From: Deferrisoma camini S3R1
Lineage (GTDB): Bacteria; Desulfobacterota; Deferrisomatia; Deferrisomatales; Deferrisomataceae
Direction of reading: 5' to 3'
Length of the DNA: 64,000 bases
NCBI RefSeq assembly: GCF_000526155.1
Contig: NZ_JAFN01000001.1
Span: forward strand, 4,136,001 to 4,200,000
Of the stretch, positions 62,628 to 64,000 are shown one piece after another; within the stretch, counting starts at the first letter, position 1; each line of letters starts with the position of its first letter. Both the position numbers and the translations under genes were made by a program. A model generated the notes under the pieces. That model saw nothing but the letters and a program-made list of their open reading frames with translations. It had not been told where the DNA came from and did not search any database.

Positions 62628-64000
62628 CGCCAGGCTCAACGTCAAGTTCACGGTCCGCGACGAAGGCGCCCCCGTCATCGAACGGGTGCGGCGCAACTTC
62701 CGCCGAATGGCCGATGACGGGGCCCGGGCCGGCAAAGACGTCTCCTCGGCATGGAAGACGGCCCTGGGGGTGTTCGCCGGGATGGGGGCCCTCAACCTGG
62801 CCTCGTCGGCTATACGCGGGCTGGCCGGCGCCGTGCGCGACTTCGTCGGCGAGACCCTGGAGCTCGCGGAGATCCAGGAGACGGCCGAGGGGCGCATGGA
62901 GGCGGTCCTCAGGGCTACCGGCGGGGCCGTGGGCTACACCGCCGACCAGCTCAAGCGGATGGCGGCCGAGTTCCAGGACGCCCTCGGAATGGGGGACGAG
63001 GAGATCCTGCGCCTCCAGGCCGTGATGCTCACGTTCCGCAACGTCACCGGGGACACCTTCCGTGAGGCCATCGAACTTACCGCCGACATGGCCTTCGTCA
63101 TGGGCACCGACGCCCGCTCCGCCGCCATCCAGCTCGGCAAGGCCCTGAACGACCCGATCCAGGGCGTCTCCGCGCTTCGGCGTGTGGGCGTGTCGTTCAC
63201 GGAGCAGCAGAAGGAGCAGATCCGCGCCCTGCAGGAGTCCGGTGACCTCATAGGGGCGCAGCGGATCATCCTGGCGGAGCTCCGGCAGGAGTTCGGTGGG
63301 GTCAGCCGGGCCATGGACGGCACCTGGAAGCGCGCCGCCACGAACCTGGCAAATGCGTGGGGGGACCTGAAGGAAGAGATCGGGAAGCTCGTAACCGAGA
63401 ACCGAGGCACGATCGAGTTCCTGAACGATCTGACAGACGCGATCAAGAAGCTTGGCAAGGCCGTGGACGAGTTCCGGCACCCCGACTTGGTGGGCCAGGA
63501 GCTCACAATGCTGCGCTGGCAGCTCGACATGGCCACCACGCCGGAGATGCGCGAGGCCATCCAGCGGCGAATCGATGTGCTTACGGCCGCGGAACGGGCG
63601 GCTGAGGTGCCGGCGGACCCGTGGCTGGAGGCATGGAAGCGCCGGAAGGCCCTGCCGCCGGAAGTCAATACGATCATCCAGGAATCGGCCAAGTCGCACG
63701 CCCAGGCTTACTGGGAAGCATACGCCCGGGCCATGGCCCAACTGCGTGAGTCTGCGCCTGCGGTGCAAGCCCCCAGCCTCCCTAGCAGCGGATTTGCCGA
63801 CCTGCGCCGCTTGGATGAGATGCTCAACGGTCGTCGCGCCCTGCCTGGTGTGTACGGTGCTGGAGAGACCTCGGGGTTGGCCTTCCTGCGGCAATGGGAC
63901 GAGGCGTTCGAAGAGCAGGCCCGGGAAATCGCAGCCCTCACCGACAATGCCACCACGAACCCGCTGCGGCGGCTCAAAGAGGTCACCGAGCAAGACCAGC
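62620..64000 (+). CDS. Tail tape measure protein (3' end outside window)
   Basis: ATG 62620 overlaps the end of the GT frame; 460 codons are open to the window edge. The N-terminus RLNVKFTVRDEGAPVIERVR leads to a long helical region. KTALGVFAGMGALNLASSAI is an early hydrophobic helix, followed by DFVGETLELAEIQETAEGRM, LRLQAVMLTFRNVTGDTFRE, AIQLGKALNDPIQGVSALRR, VGVSFTEQQKEQIRALQESG: the standard tape-measure domain pattern (TP901-like). Tape measures set siphophage tail length. The remaining C-terminal part lies outside the window. Confidence 0.9.
   Translation, partial: MADARLNVKFTVRDEGAPVIERVRRNFRRMADDGARAGKDVSSAWKTALGVFAGMGALNLASSAIRGLAGAVRDFVGETLELAEIQETAEGRMEAVLRATGGAVGYTADQLKRMAAEFQDALGMGDEEILRLQAVMLTFRNVTGDTFREAIELTADMAFVMGTDARSAAIQLGKALNDPIQGVSALRRVGVSFTEQQKEQIRALQESGDLIGAQRIILAELRQEFGGVSRAMDGTWKRAATNLANAWGDLKEEIGKLVTENRGTIEFLNDLTDAIKKLGKAVDEFRHPDLVGQELTMLRWQLDMATTPEMREAIQRRIDVLTAAERAAEVPADPWLEAWKRRKALPPEVNTIIQESAKSHAQAYWEAYARAMAQLRESAPAVQAPSLPSSGFADLRRLDEMLNGRRALPGVYGAGETSGLAFLRQWDEAFEEQAREIAALTDNATTNPLRRLKEVTEQDQ

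Overview
The window is a very GC-rich bacterial chromosome segment in two parts: housekeeping DNA from 1 to about 36,904, and integrated phage DNA from about 36,956 to the right edge. The host is Gram-negative (LptD-type outer-membrane assembly protein). It carries an MglA-type small GTPase, TlyA, the DXP isoprenoid route and an NtrC-type two-component pair, a combination that fits the former Deltaproteobacteria (Desulfobacterota/Myxococcota). That placement is inference from gene content; no rRNA gene is present.

Housekeeping part. Positions 1-2208 hold an NtrB/AtoS-like kinase (5' end outside the window) and its sigma-54 activator. A decayed PIN-toxin remnant and an AAA/DUF4143 ATPase follow on the minus strand. 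Positions 4301-7253 (minus) carry the cobalamin lower-ligand genes cobU-cobT-cobS-cobC. Positions 7506-21504 form a tightly overlapping rightward series: folC, lptD, AMIN-amidase, glnD, M23 peptidase, xseB, ispA, dxs, tlyA, an MglA GTPase with a long tail, and an orphan tetrapyrrole methylase. Then come a U32 peptidase, a minus-strand group (EEP phosphatase, TlpA-like thioredoxin, TauE/SafE, YjbQ), a metallophosphatase, eno, ndk, an M24 peptidase, two rRNA methyltransferase homologues, a mannosyl-3-phosphoglycerate phosphatase-type HAD enzyme, a GerMN protein, an EF-G2-type GTPase and an RluA-type pseudouridine synthase. Several spacers carry short tandem arrays of 7- or 8-bp units.

Phage part. 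A decayed prophage lies at 36,956-39,520 (integrase 3' end, nuclease 3' end, broken repressor). Beside it is a 54-nt copy of the 3' half of tRNA-Leu(UAA) at 39,668-39,721, which marks the left attachment site of a second, apparently intact lambda-like siphoprophage running past 64,000. The resident prophage has integrase, a minus-strand lysogeny block (two-gene cargo, nuclease, membrane protein, S24 repressor), a divergent promoter/operator, many small early genes including SSB and replication genes, a terminator, and then a head-tail operon: TerS, GpA-type TerL, connector, portal, a protease-capsid ORF with an internal capsid start, tail genes, a G/GT frameshift on A-AAA-AAC, and the start of the tape measure.

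The two phage copies share a 222-bp gap-free direct repeat covering the int 3' end and a conserved hairpin. Directly behind it each carries a different minus-strand cargo: a HigB-HigA-SecB-like toxin-antitoxin-chaperone module in the relic, and a DUF6932-like nucleotidyltransferase plus an unrecognised 319-residue partner in the resident prophage. This looks like an exchangeable accessory slot, and the second cargo is the best candidate here for an undescribed system.
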